Shown here: positions 17,643 through 26,616 of the stretch, piece after piece
Position numbering within the stretch: position 1 is the first letter of the stretch
Layout of the letters: each line of letters begins with the position of its first letter
Program-made: the position numbers and the translations under genes
The notes under the pieces: generated by a model
The model's database searches: none
The model's input: the letters and a program-made list of their open reading frames with translations, nothing else
Told to the model about the DNA's origin: nothing
Origin: FEN-1297 sp963787005
Lineage (GTDB): Bacteria > Bacteroidota > Ignavibacteria > Ignavibacteriales > Ignavibacteriaceae
Assembly: GCA_963787005.1 (NCBI GenBank)
Contig: CAWBBX010000088.1
Coordinates: forward strand, 1-64,000
Length of the DNA: 64,000 bases
Reading direction: 5' to 3'

Positions 17643-18395
17643 TCAGACATTCTTTTCGTATATCGCTTTTATACCCCTCAGCACCAATCCTTCGTCAAAG
17701 GTTTTATTGAAAGACAAATAGGGTAATACGAATTTCGCATTGCCTCCCGTAACAAATAGGGCCGCCGTTTTTGTAACGTCTTCTTCCTTCAATTCCTCAA
17801 TAACTTTCTGTACAAGTCCGGCCGCGGAATTTATTACGCCGCTAGCAATTGAACTCTTCGTACTTTTTCCAACAAGTCCTGTGAATTCGGAAGCATCGAT
17901 CAGCGGAAGCTGTGCCGTATCTTTATGGAGGGAAGCGAACATAGTCCCGAGTCCCGGTGCAATTAATCCTCCTGTAAACCTTCCTGGATATTTTATTACG
18001 TTTATTGTGGTTGCCGTTCCGAAGTCAACGGAAAGTATAACTGTATTATTATCGAACCGGGCGCCGTCTCCGGAGCTTAGGTATAATGAGTAAGCCCCCT
18101 CTGCCGAACACAGGCGGTCGATGCCCAATGTCTCGGGTGTATCGTAATCAATTTCTAAATTAAACCTGCTGCTTTTTGTTATTACGAGAGGTTCTGCGCC
18201 GGTTTTAATGCCATCAATAAGGGTGTCGGTTAAAGACGGCACGACGGAGGAAACCGCGATTTGAATCTTACCCAGGCTGTTGATATACTTAAGAAGCGTA
18301 TCCGTATCGCCGAATGAATGAATTTCTTTTAGTCCGTCGTTTTGGAATAAACCGGTCTTCGTTCTGCTGTTGCCTATGTCACATGCAAGTAACAT
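17643..18395 (-). CDS. coaX: type III pantothenate kinase
   Basis: A 250-residue ASKHA-family kinase that phosphorylates pantothenate, the step after PanC in CoA synthesis. It has the phosphate-1 motif DIGNSRTKTG at residues 6-15, the SVVPSLTD segment, YDTPETLGIDRL, and the second phosphate motif SVDFGTATTINV. The FTGGLIAPG and FVTGGNAKF segments also fit. Start ATG overlaps the birA stop by one base (TAATG), so birA and coaX are coupled. Convergent with panC, with only 8 bases between. Confidence 0.93.
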   Translation of the reverse strand: MLLACDIGNSRTKTGLFQNDGLKEIHSFGDTDTLLKYINSLGKIQIAVSSVVPSLTDTLIDGIKTGAEPLVITKSSRFNLEIDYDTPETLGIDRLCSAEGAYSLYLSSGDGARFDNNTVILSVDFGTATTINVIKYPGRFTGGLIAPGLGTMFASLHKDTAQLPLIDASEFTGLVGKSTKSSIASGVINSAAGLVQKVIEELKEEDVTKTAALFVTGGNAKFVLPYLSFNKTFDEGLVLRGIKAIYEKNV

Positions 18396-19171
18396 TATCT
18401 TAAGCTCACATCGCCGAAGTGAATTTTTTCCGTTTTGTCTTTAGTTTTTAAGAGAAGAAATCCTTCGTCGTCCACATCCTCGAATATCCCGTATTTTACA
18501 GAATCACCTTCGACAATAGTAATCCTTTCTCCTATCATTCTGCATCGCGCTTTCCATTCTTTTAATATATTTTCCGGTTTCTTCAGAAGCTTTTCCAGGT
18601 TTTCTTCAAACGTGTTCAGAAGCTCGGCAAGAAGAACCTCTCTGTCTACTGTCTCGTCATTCATTTCTATTTTCAGAGATGTGGGTTGTATAGAGAAACT
18701 GCCCTGGAACATCATCTGGTTCACGTTCAATCCGACACCGATTACTACCTTCTCAATTTTACTGCCCTGAGACACAGACTCGAGTAATATTCCCGCAATC
18801 TTCTTCCCGCCGGCCAGAACATCATTCGGCCATTTTACTTCGGTGCGGATCTGGTGAAGATTCTCTATCGCAGTTGCAACAGACAGAGATATCGCGAGGT
18901 TAATGAGACTGAAATTTCTCTTGAAGTATCTTTTATCAGTCAGAAGTATAGAGAAGGTAAGATTAAGTCCTTTTGCACTGTACCAGACCCTGTCTTTTCT
19001 CCCCTTTCCCCTTAATTGTTTCTCAGCCAGTACTACCGTGCCGTTAACCTTAAATTTATTTTCCTTGTCAAGAAGAACGGAATTGGTAGAATCCAGTTCC
19101 TCTGAATAAACAAAATTTCTGCCTATTACATCTGTATCAAGCTTTATATCAAAACTCTCTATGTTGAACAA
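18395..19171 (-). CDS. birA: biotin-[acetyl-CoA-carboxylase] ligase
   Basis: A 258-residue biotin protein ligase that attaches biotin to AccB. The biotin-AMP loop is slightly variant (KQLRGKGRKDRVWYS, in place of the usual GRGRRGRxW), followed by LNLTFSILL, EVKWPNDVLAGGKKIAGIL and GVGLNVNQM. The C-terminal SH3-like domain is present (residues ~210-258). There is no N-terminal DNA-binding domain, so this is a group I ligase and not a repressor. It leads the birA-coaX pair. Confidence 0.93.
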   Translation of the reverse strand: MFNIESFDIKLDTDVIGRNFVYSEELDSTNSVLLDKENKFKVNGTVVLAEKQLRGKGRKDRVWYSAKGLNLTFSILLTDKRYFKRNFSLINLAISLSVATAIENLHQIRTEVKWPNDVLAGGKKIAGILLESVSQGSKIEKVVIGVGLNVNQMMFQGSFSIQPTSLKIEMNDETVDREVLLAELLNTFEENLEKLLKKPENILKEWKARCRMIGERITIVEGDSVKYGIFEDVDDEGFLLLKTKDKTEKIHFGDVSLR

Positions 19172-19257
19172 ATTTATATCCTTTTATTTTGATGGTTAAA
19201 AATAAACAAATTTTTCGTAAAAGTGTCAGAATAAATGCCAGTATTGTGAGACTATAT

Positions 19258-19276
19258 GACATTACGTCAGAATGTC
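19258..19276. promoter_or_regulatory. inverted repeat upstream of hsp20
   Basis: GACATT at 19258-19263 and AATGTC at 19271-19276 form a perfect inverted repeat with a 7-base spacer in the gap between divergent birA and hsp20. It is a candidate operator; I see no CIRCE (TTAGCACTC-type) element. Confidence 0.25.
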
Positions 19277-19435
19277 GGCCACATTATCAAAATCCTTAAG
19301 ATCCAAGTATACGCCCCTTAATAGATAAGTTATTATATGACAGCTATTTAGAGAATATTATCTATGATGGCACAGCGCTTGCTATCTATTAACGAAAGTT
19401 TGTTAAATATAGGATGAAATCAAAAGGAGATAAAA

Positions 19436-19873
19436 ATGACACTGATTAGTTTTGAGCCGGTTGCGGAATTTGAAGGTTTGCGCGATACGATAGACGAGTT
19501 TTGGAAAAATTTTTCGGATTCGGATAAAAGAGAGATTTCGGCATTTTATCCTAAAACCGACATCTACGAAGATAAAAATGGCTATATATTTGAGATGGAA
19601 CTCCCCGGTGCAGAGAAGCAGAATATAAAACTTGTACTGGAAAAAGGTGTTTTGACGGTTTCGGGCGAGAGAAAGAATAACTCAGACGGGTCGGAAAAAG
19701 TTTTTGTTCATAGTTCTGAGAGACGTTACGGAAAATTTGAAAGAAAATTTGAACTTCCCGAGGACACCGACAGTACGAAAGTGGAAGCGAAATTTGAAAA
19801 CGGGGTCTTAATTATTTCGGTTGCTAAATTAGTGCCGGAAACCCCAAAGGAAAGATTTATAAATATTAAATAA
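19436..19873 (+). CDS. small heat shock protein (Hsp20/alpha-crystallin)
   Basis: A 145-residue cytoplasmic holdase. The alpha-crystallin domain spans about residues 38-130: KTDIYEDKNGYIFEMELPGAEKQNIKL at its start, VSGERKNN in the middle and the FENGVLIISV motif at the end. A well-placed ribosome site (aaggagat) precedes the ATG. First gene of hsp20-dnaK-hsp20; co-transcription is inferred from spacing and the lack of a T-run after its hairpin. Confidence 0.92.
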   Translation: MTLISFEPVAEFEGLRDTIDEFWKNFSDSDKREISAFYPKTDIYEDKNGYIFEMELPGAEKQNIKLVLEKGVLTVSGERKNNSDGSEKVFVHSSERRYGKFERKFELPEDTDSTKVEAKFENGVLIISVAKLVPETPKERFINIK

Positions 19874-19890
19874 TAAATAATATGTTCACA

Positions 19891-19912
19891 AGGCCGGAGA
19901 AAACCCCGGCCT
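19891..19912 (+). promoter_or_regulatory. intercistronic hairpin hsp20-dnaK
   Basis: AGGCCGG (19891-19897) pairs with CCGGCCT (19906-19912) around an 8-base loop. No U-run follows, so it is more likely an RNA processing or stability element than a terminator. The dnaK ribosome site follows 12 bases later. Confidence 0.5.
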
Positions 19913-19939
19913 GAAATATTCGAAAAGGAGTTACTGACA

Positions 19940-21889
19940 ATGGGAAAAATAATAGGAATAGATTTAGGTACTACGAACTCTTGTGTTGCGGTGATGGAAG
20001 GCAACGACCCGGTAGTTATACCGAATTCCGAAGGCGGAAGAACTACGCCGTCGGTTGTTGCTTTTACTAAGAACGGAGAAAGGCTAGTCGGTCAGCCGGC
20101 AAAGAGACAGGCTATTACAAATCCGAACAACACGATATTTTCCATTAAAAGATTTATGGGAAGATTAATTGAGGAAGTGCCAGAAGAAAAGACTAAGGTG
20201 CCTTATGAACTTATTCCAGGCGACGGAAACTCGGCGCGCGTAAAGATAGGCGACCGTATATATTCGCCGCCGGAAATAAGCGCGATGACACTGCAGAAAA
20301 TGAAGAAGACCGCCGAGGAATATCTGGGCCAGGAAGTTACCGAGGCCGTAATTACGGTACCGGCGTACTTCAACGACTCGCAGCGCCAGGCAACCAAGGA
20401 TGCCGGCGAAATTGCCGGATTAAAAGTTAAGAGAATTATTAACGAGCCTACGGCGGCCGCGCTTGCTTACGGACTAGACAAGAAAGGAAGAGATCATACT
20501 GTAGCCGTATACGATTTGGGCGGCGGTACTTTCGACATTTCCGTTCTTGCTTTGGGCGACGGCGTGTTCGAGGTTAAATCTACAAACGGCGATACCCACC
20601 TGGGTGGCGATGATTTCGATCAGCGCATTATTGATTATCTCGCGGATGAATTTAAAAACCAGGAAGGCATCGATCTAAGGAAAGATCCGATGGCTCTGCA
20701 GAGATTGAAGGAAGCGGCCGAGAAAGCGAAGATAGAATTATCGTCATCTTCAACTACGGATGTAAACCTTCCTTTCGTTACTGCTACGCAGGACGGTCCT
20801 AAGCACCTGAACATTACGCTTTCAAGGTCAAAGTTTGAGCAGCTCATAGACGATCTTGTTCAGAAGACCAAAATTCCCAGCGAGCAGGCTTTAAAAGACG
20901 CCGGGGTTTCAGCCTCGCAGATTGATGAGGTAATACTGGTCGGAGGTTCCACAAGAATCCCGATGGTTCAGGAACTTGTTAAGAAAGTGTTCGGCAAAGA
21001 ACCTCACAAGGGAGTTAACCCGGATGAGGTAGTCGCGGTCGGTGCCGCAATTCAAGGCGGTGTTCTTACGGGCGATGTAAAAGACGTTCTTCTTCTCGAC
21101 GTTACCCCGCTTTCACTGGGAATCGAAACTCTCGGCGGAGTAATGACAAAACTGATCGATGCGAATACAACGATACCGACAAAGAAAAGCGAGGTTTTCT
21201 CTACAGCTTCCGACAATCAGCCTTCAGTTGAAATTCATGTGCTTCAGGGCGAAAGACCGATGGCTAATGACAACCGGACGCTCGGAAGATTCCACCTCGA
21301 CGGCATTCCGCCGGCACCGAGAGGAGTTCCTCAGGTAGAGGTTACTTTCGACATTGACGCTAACGGAATCATGCACGTTTCGGCAAAGGATAAAGCGACC
21401 AATAAAGAACAGAGCATAAGAATAACCTCATCCAGCGGATTGTCCCCGGATGAAATATCGAAGATGCAGAGCGACGCCAAAGAGCACGCGGCCGAAGATA
21501 AGAAGAAGAAGGAAGAAGTAGAAGTGAAGAACCAAGCCGACAGCCTCGTCTTCCAGACTAAAAAACAGATAGATGAACTGAAGGATAAAATATCACCAGA
21601 TGTAAAATCTCAGCTCGAAGCCGAGATAAAGAAGGTCGAGGAAGCCATATCTTCAAATAATACCGAACAGATGAAATCAGCGACCGAATCGTTGAGCAAG
21701 GTATGGAACGAAGTAGCGTCTAAGCTCTACTCGCAGCAAAGTGAACCTCAGCCCGGACAGGAAGGTCCCCAGGCAGGTCAGCAGCAGCAGGGTGCCCCGG
21801 AGGGCGAGCAGAAGAAAGATGATAAAGATGTGCAGGATGCTTCTTACGAAGTAGTTGACGATGAAAAAGATAAGGACAAAGATAAATAA
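19940..21889 (+). CDS. dnaK: chaperone DnaK (Hsp70)
   Basis: A 649-residue Hsp70. The N-terminal ATPase has IGIDLGTTNSCVAV, VITVPAYFNDSQRQAT, INEPTAAALAYGLD, VYDLGGGTFDIS and the VGGSTRIPMVQ segment. The substrate domain (DVTPLSLGIETLGGVMT, TTIPTKKSEVFSTA) follows, then the helical lid and a Gln/Gly/Pro-rich tail. The C-terminus reads ASYEVVDDE followed by alternating Lys/Asp, an unusual extension after the EVVDD-type end. Ribosome site aaaggagtt. dnaJ and grpE are not here, so the co-chaperones must be encoded elsewhere. Confidence 0.97.
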   Translation: MGKIIGIDLGTTNSCVAVMEGNDPVVIPNSEGGRTTPSVVAFTKNGERLVGQPAKRQAITNPNNTIFSIKRFMGRLIEEVPEEKTKVPYELIPGDGNSARVKIGDRIYSPPEISAMTLQKMKKTAEEYLGQEVTEAVITVPAYFNDSQRQATKDAGEIAGLKVKRIINEPTAAALAYGLDKKGRDHTVAVYDLGGGTFDISVLALGDGVFEVKSTNGDTHLGGDDFDQRIIDYLADEFKNQEGIDLRKDPMALQRLKEAAEKAKIELSSSSTTDVNLPFVTATQDGPKHLNITLSRSKFEQLIDDLVQKTKIPSEQALKDAGVSASQIDEVILVGGSTRIPMVQELVKKVFGKEPHKGVNPDEVVAVGAAIQGGVLTGDVKDVLLLDVTPLSLGIETLGGVMTKLIDANTTIPTKKSEVFSTASDNQPSVEIHVLQGERPMANDNRTLGRFHLDGIPPAPRGVPQVEVTFDIDANGIMHVSAKDKATNKEQSIRITSSSGLSPDEISKMQSDAKEHAAEDKKKKEEVEVKNQADSLVFQTKKQIDELKDKISPDVKSQLEAEIKKVEEAISSNNTEQMKSATESLSKVWNEVASKLYSQQSEPQPGQEGPQAGQQQQGAPEGEQKKDDKDVQDASYEVVDDEKDKDKDK

Positions 21890-21904
21890 AGACAACGAGA
21901 CGAT

Positions 21905-21934
21905 ACGCCCGGTCTTTTTATTGAGGCCGGGCGT
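21905..21934 (+). promoter_or_regulatory. intercistronic hairpin dnaK-hsp20
   Basis: ACGCCCGG (21905-21912) pairs with CCGGGCGT (21927-21934). Its T-rich part lies in the loop and no U-run follows the stem, so an attenuating or RNA-stabilising role is more likely than termination. Confidence 0.5.
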
Positions 21935-21980
21935 TAATTATAAATCGTTCTATAAAATCGGAATACAAAGGAGATTTACG

Positions 21981-22376
21981 ATGGGTGAAAAAGATAACGA
22001 AATGATAAGCGTTCAGGATCAGAACCAGTGGGAAGGAATTCTCGAAACGGAAGTTAGCTATTCTCCTTCGGTTAATATTTATGAGACCGGGGATAATTTT
22101 GTTATGCTTATTGATATGCCCGGAATAGAGAGAAAGAATATAGGACTGAAAATAGAAGGTGACAGCCTCCTGATATTCGGAAAAATAAATTTTGATGAAG
22201 CCGTTAGTAAAAAATACATACTTACTGAAAGCAGCGTCGGTCATTATTTTAGAAGATTTAATCTTTCCGATAATATCGATTTATCCGGTATCGAAGCAAG
22301 CTACGAGAACGGCCGTCTTACTGTAACTCTTCCCAAACACGAAAGAATAAAGCCAAAGGTTATTAAAATAGATTAG
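21981..22376 (+). CDS. second small heat shock protein (Hsp20)
   Basis: A 131-residue alpha-crystallin protein. The domain begins at SVNIYETGDNFVMLIDMPGIERKNI and ends with ENGRLTVTLPK. The start at 21981 is chosen because a good ribosome site (caaaggagattt) sits 5-10 bases upstream; the frame is open further up and overlaps the end of dnaK, but that part has no family similarity. It is clearly diverged from the first Hsp20 of the cluster, with a shorter N-terminal arm, so the two may form mixed or distinct oligomers (inference). Confidence 0.9.
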   Translation: MGEKDNEMISVQDQNQWEGILETEVSYSPSVNIYETGDNFVMLIDMPGIERKNIGLKIEGDSLLIFGKINFDEAVSKKYILTESSVGHYFRRFNLSDNIDLSGIEASYENGRLTVTLPKHERIKPKVIKID

Positions 22377-22399
22377 CATATATTCCCTTGTTAGTTCCT

Positions 22400-22424
22400 G
22401 CCCGGCAATTGCCGGGCTTTTTTA
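22400..22424 (+). terminator. strong terminator after the heat-shock cluster
   Basis: GCCCGGCAATTGCCGGGC at 22400-22417 is a perfect palindrome followed by TTTTTTATTTT, 24 bases after the hsp20 stop. Confidence 0.92.
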
Positions 22425-22518
22425 TTTTAAACCAGGGACGTGTTTATTTTAGTTTTAATTATTATACCGGTTTGATTATCTTAATGCTTTAGATATTTCA
22501 TCAAAAATACGGACTTAA

Positions 22519-23613
22519 ATGTCTCCCGGCTCTAAGAAAAACAGGATTATTTTCATTGATTTGATGCGCGCCTTCGCCGTTCTTCAAATGGTGCAGGGAC
22601 ATACGGTCGATTCTCTCCTGGCTGATAGTTCCCGCAGCAGCGGTTATCCCGTCTACGCGGTTTGGCTTTTTATGAGGGGAATGACGGCGCCGATATTTAT
22701 GTTTACTGCCGGAACGGTTTTCATGTATCTCTTCCGCCTGATCAATGAACCTTTCAAATCTAATCCGCGAGTAAAAAAAGGCTTCAAGAGAGTTATACTT
22801 CTCATCGCTTTGGGGTATTTACTCCGTTATCCCACTCCAACCATCTTCAATTTTTCTCACATCGCGCGGCAGCAGTGGGATGTTTTTTTTGCCGTAGACG
22901 TTCTTCATCTTATCGGGTTCGGAATTTTATTTCTCATTTTTCTGGCTTACGCGGCGGAAAAATTTAAGCTTGGCGATTATTTCGTATTTATTTCCGGAGC
23001 ACTCATATTTATTATACTCTATCCGATATTTGCAAATATTAATTGGATCGGTTTTATGCCGGCCCCGCTTGCCGGTTATTTTTACACCGGAACCGGCTCT
23101 AACTTCCCGCTATTTCCGTGGGCCGGATATGTTATTGCCGGCGGCGTTTTGGGAAGTTATTTGGCTAAGCATCCGAAGGTATTTAAAACTTCGAAGTTCA
23201 GTTTGAGACTGTTGATTATCGGCGCCGCGCTTATTGCGGCGGCGTTCGCAGGTAACGAAATTGAAATTCTGATCACCGGCAGCAGCAATTTGTGGACAAC
23301 TTCTCCGAACCTGGTCCTTTTCAGAATAGGATTTGTGCTTATTCTAAATTCAATCGTCTCTTACATTAGTCTTGAAGTCGAAACCATTCCGAGATTCCTT
23401 ATTCTGGTAGGAAGAAACACATTACTTATATACATAGTACATCTTGTGATATTATACGGAAGTGCGTGGAATCCCGGTCTAGTGGAGCAGTTCGGGCATG
23501 GCCTGAATGTATGGGAAACCGTAGGTGTCGCATTGCTGATGATTTTATTGATGACCGGAATGGTACTGGGGATTCACAAGCTCAAAATAAAGAACAAGGA
23601 ACTTGTCACATAA
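22519..23613 (+). CDS. DUF1624/acyltransferase-3-like membrane protein
   Basis: A 364-residue polytopic membrane protein with about ten hydrophobic segments. It opens with the pattern IIFIDLMRAFAVLQMVQGH, where the Asp-x-x-Arg pair and a His about 12 residues later match the heparan-alpha-glucosaminide N-acetyltransferase-like (DUF1624) and acyltransferase-3 groups. These move acetyl or acyl groups onto surface sugars or peptides across the membrane. The acceptor cannot be told. FPWAGYVIAGGVLGSYLAK and RNTLLIYIVHLVILYG are further typical segments. It stands alone, 120 bases before ruvB. Confidence 0.75.
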   Translation: MSPGSKKNRIIFIDLMRAFAVLQMVQGHTVDSLLADSSRSSGYPVYAVWLFMRGMTAPIFMFTAGTVFMYLFRLINEPFKSNPRVKKGFKRVILLIALGYLLRYPTPTIFNFSHIARQQWDVFFAVDVLHLIGFGILFLIFLAYAAEKFKLGDYFVFISGALIFIILYPIFANINWIGFMPAPLAGYFYTGTGSNFPLFPWAGYVIAGGVLGSYLAKHPKVFKTSKFSLRLLIIGAALIAAAFAGNEIEILITGSSNLWTTSPNLVLFRIGFVLILNSIVSYISLEVETIPRFLILVGRNTLLIYIVHLVILYGSAWNPGLVEQFGHGLNVWETVGVALLMILLMTGMVLGIHKLKIKNKELVT

Positions 23614-23734
23614 GGGAATCGTTCAAAAAAATGCGCGGAAATTTATCTTCACCTTAACTAATATTGACGATAAACTTGTTTGAGCGGATTTTATCATTTA
23701 ATTTTAATATAAAAATTTACTGAACACGGATATT

Positions 23735-24763
23735 ATGCGAAAATCGGAATTTACAAATCCCGAGTCCTCAGAAGACGAAAAAAAGCTTGAACAGTCGCTT
23801 CGCCCGTTTAAGCTAAATGACTTTGCCGGTCAGTCCAGGATCACCGAAAACCTGAACGTCTTTATCTCCGCGGCGTTAAAAAGAAGCGAGGCCCTGGACC
23901 ACGTTCTTCTTACCGGACCGCCCGGGCTCGGCAAAACAACACTTGCACACATTATTGCTCACGAAATGGGAGTAAAGCTGAAGATAACGTCTGGACCCGT
24001 GCTCGAAAAACCAGGCGATCTTGCAGGATTACTTACGAATCTAGAAGAAAAATCGGTACTATTTATAGACGAGATTCACAGGCTTAGTCCCGTGGTTGAG
24101 GAATATCTATATTCCGCGATGGAAGATTACAAGCTTGATATTATGATTGACAGCGGTCCAAACGCGAGAACGGTGCAGATAAGTCTCCCGAAGTACACGT
24201 TGGTCGGCGCTACAACAAGAGCCGGTATGCTCAGTTCCCCTTTGCGCGACAGGTTCGGCATTAAGTTCCGTCTCGATTATTACAACGCGGAAACACTCAA
24301 TACAATTGTAACCAGATCATCAAAAATTTTAGATCTTAAGATTAATAAGGACGCTTCATTGGAAATTGCAAAGAGATCGAGAGGGACACCCAGAATTGCG
24401 AACCGGCTGCTGCGCAGAACGCGCGACTTTGCCGACTTCGACGATAAAAAGATAATCGATCTAGAGGTTTCTAAAAAAGCTCTGCTCGCATTGGAAGTGG
24501 ATGAGTTCGGGCTGGATGAAATGGACAAGGAAATAATCCTCGCGATAATAGAAAAATACAAGGGCGGACCGGTGGGATTAAGTACGCTGGCCGTTGCTGT
24601 AAACGAAGATCCTGGTACCATTGAAGAAGTCTATGAGCCGTTCTTGATCCAGCAGGGATTTATTCAACGGACTCCCCGCGGAAGGGAAGCCACGGATCTT
24701 GCCTACAAAAGGTTCGGAAAAGTGAAGTTCGATAGAGGGCAGGATCAATCTCTTTTTGAATAA
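23735..24763 (+). CDS. ruvB: Holliday junction branch migration ATPase RuvB
   Basis: A 342-residue AAA+ helicase motor that, with RuvA, drives branch migration of Holliday junctions. Walker A is GPPGLGKTT at residues 61-69, Walker B is LFIDEIHRL, sensor 1 is GATTRAG, and the arginine finger region SSPLRDRFGI follows. The C-terminal winged helix ends with RTPRGREATDLAY. Starts ATG at the conserved length. ruvA and ruvC are not adjacent. Confidence 0.96.
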   Translation: MRKSEFTNPESSEDEKKLEQSLRPFKLNDFAGQSRITENLNVFISAALKRSEALDHVLLTGPPGLGKTTLAHIIAHEMGVKLKITSGPVLEKPGDLAGLLTNLEEKSVLFIDEIHRLSPVVEEYLYSAMEDYKLDIMIDSGPNARTVQISLPKYTLVGATTRAGMLSSPLRDRFGIKFRLDYYNAETLNTIVTRSSKILDLKINKDASLEIAKRSRGTPRIANRLLRRTRDFADFDDKKIIDLEVSKKALLALEVDEFGLDEMDKEIILAIIEKYKGGPVGLSTLAVAVNEDPGTIEEVYEPFLIQQGFIQRTPRGREATDLAYKRFGKVKFDRGQDQSLFE

Positions 24764-24925
24764 TTCAAAATGAAATTCCGGCGTTAATTTTTCTTTCTGC
24801 GCTCGAATGGGCCGGATTGTACTCAGTCGTGAATTAATAACCAAAAATTAACATTGAAATATGTCGAGACAATTGAATGAAACAGCGGTAATTCGCATAT
24901 TTATTATTCCCAATATTGATTTATT

Positions 24926-25858
24926 ATGAAATCCTTTAAATACTTACTTTATTTTTTACCCTTACTAATTTTTATAACGGCGATCTCCCTAAGGCAGCTA
25001 AACGAAGGAGCTTTGGGTACGTATTCCAACCCCGTAAAAATTTATTTTACACCCTCGGTAGACGCCAAAAGAATTTCATTTAACGCGAAATCTTTAACGG
25101 ATTATCTTCACAAAGTAACAGGATATTACTACAGAACTGCTGTCCCGGCTAGTTTTGTGGCCGTTGTTGAGGCGTTTGGTTCCAGGAAAGCGGATATTGC
25201 CAGCATAAATACGTTCTCCTATTTAATGGCTCACGCAAAGTACGGAGCAGAAGCCAAACTGAGAATTGTTAGGGAAGGTAATCAGACAACCTACAAGGGA
25301 CAGTTCATAACAAGGGTCGGCTCGGGAATCGACAGTATAGCGGATATAAACGACAGGACTATGGCCTATGTCGATCCTTCTTCCACATCCGGCTATATAC
25401 TCCCCAAAGCGATTTTGGATAAGCACCACATTAAGCCAAGCGAGACTGTTTTTGCCATGCGCCACGACAATGTAGTTACAATGGTTTACCAGGGACAGGT
25501 GGACGCCGGCGCTACATACTACGCTCCGCCCGATTCCGAGACAGGCGAGATTATGGACGCGAGGATGAGGGTTCTTAAACAGTTTCCCGATGTGGCAGAG
25601 AAGGTAAAGATTATCGGCTTTACTCAGGATATTCCCAACGACCCGTGGGTCTTTAGAAAAGATATGCCGGAGGATATGAAAGAGAAAATAATTAACGCGC
25701 TCCTGGCTTATGTGAAAACGCCGAAAGGAAAGAAATCGTTGTTCGAGATCTATGATATAACAGGTTTAATAAGAACGAAAGATAGTGACTACGACGGTCT
25801 TCGCAGACTTCTGGAACAGCAGCATATTTCATTCGAAACCTTGGTAAAGAAAAAATGA
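24926..25858 (+). CDS. phnD: PhnD-like phosphate/phosphonate binding protein
   Basis: A 310-residue periplasmic binding protein with an N-terminal hydrophobic anchor (LLYFLPLLIFITAISL), without a lipobox Cys. The PhnD family pattern is clear: IYFTPSVDAKRI, the ASINTFSYLMAHAKYGAE stretch, YKGQFI, and the anion-binding YVDPSSTSGYILPKA segment near residue 150. Relatives bind phosphonates, phosphite or inorganic phosphate, and the ligand cannot be assigned from motifs. The gene overlaps phnC by 4 bases (ATGA). The pstB and phoU genes downstream point to a phosphate-related ligand (inference). Confidence 0.87.
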   Translation: MKSFKYLLYFLPLLIFITAISLRQLNEGALGTYSNPVKIYFTPSVDAKRISFNAKSLTDYLHKVTGYYYRTAVPASFVAVVEAFGSRKADIASINTFSYLMAHAKYGAEAKLRIVREGNQTTYKGQFITRVGSGIDSIADINDRTMAYVDPSSTSGYILPKAILDKHHIKPSETVFAMRHDNVVTMVYQGQVDAGATYYAPPDSETGEIMDARMRVLKQFPDVAEKVKIIGFTQDIPNDPWVFRKDMPEDMKEKIINALLAYVKTPKGKKSLFEIYDITGLIRTKDSDYDGLRRLLEQQHISFETLVKKK

Positions 25859-26616
25859 TATTAAAAGTAGAAAATCTTCACAAGATTTATAACAACGGAA
25901 CGCATGCTCTCAAAGGCGTCAGCTTCGAGGTGCAGGAAGGCGAGTTCCTGGTTGTGATCGGGCTGAGCGGATCGGGAAAATCGACGATGCTCAGATGCGT
26001 CAACAGGCTTATTGAACCTACATCCGGATCGGTTAAATTCCTCGGAAAAGATATTACTCATATTAAAGGCGAAGAGCTGAGGAAGGTGAAGACGCAGATC
26101 GGAATGGTCTTCCAGCAATTCAATCTTATTAAAAGACGATCGGTCCTTACAAACGTAATCTCCGGTAAACTGGGTTCACTCGGAACATTTGAATCACTTT
26201 TGGAGAAATACTCCGACGAGGTTTACGAGGAAGCTTACCGCTGCCTGGAAACGGTGGGAATTAAAGAGAAGGCGAAGATAAGAGCCGATTCTCTGAGCGG
26301 CGGACAGCAGCAGAGAGTAGCGATTGCAAGAAGCCTGATGCAGAATCCTAAAATGCTTTTAGCCGATGAGCCGGTGGCATCGTTGGATCCCGCTACTTCA
26401 AATTCCGTAATGCAGTATTTTGAAAAGATCAACAAGGAACTGGGTACGACGGTAATCTGCAACCTTCACTTTCTCAGTCTCGTTAGAAGATACGCTACCA
26501 GGGTTATTGCCTTAAAAGCAGGAGAGGTTGTGTACGAAGGCAATCCGACCGATATCGACGAAGCTTGGTTTAAAACAATTTACGGCGATGAAGCCGAAGA
26601 GGTTGAAATAAGATGA
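25855..26616 (+). CDS. phnC: PhnC-like ABC transporter ATPase
   Basis: A 253-residue ABC ATPase. Walker A GLSGSGKST at residues 36-44, Q-loop MVFQQFNLIKRRSVL, signature LSGGQQQRVAIARSL, Walker B MLLADEPVASLD and H-loop ICNLHF. The LIKRRSVLTNVISGKLG segment and the CNLHFLSLVRRY ending are specific to the phosphonate-type PhnC branch. Overlaps both phnD and phnE by four bases. Confidence 0.9.
   Translation: MILKVENLHKIYNNGTHALKGVSFEVQEGEFLVVIGLSGSGKSTMLRCVNRLIEPTSGSVKFLGKDITHIKGEELRKVKTQIGMVFQQFNLIKRRSVLTNVISGKLGSLGTFESLLEKYSDEVYEEAYRCLETVGIKEKAKIRADSLSGGQQQRVAIARSLMQNPKMLLADEPVASLDPATSNSVMQYFEKINKELGTTVICNLHFLSLVRRYATRVIALKAGEVVYEGNPTDIDEAWFKTIYGDEAEEVEIR

Noticed and set aside
21855..21980. 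Upstream extension of the second hsp20 gene into dnaK.
   Set aside because: No alpha-crystallin similarity upstream of 21981; a strong ribosome site precedes the ATG at 21981.
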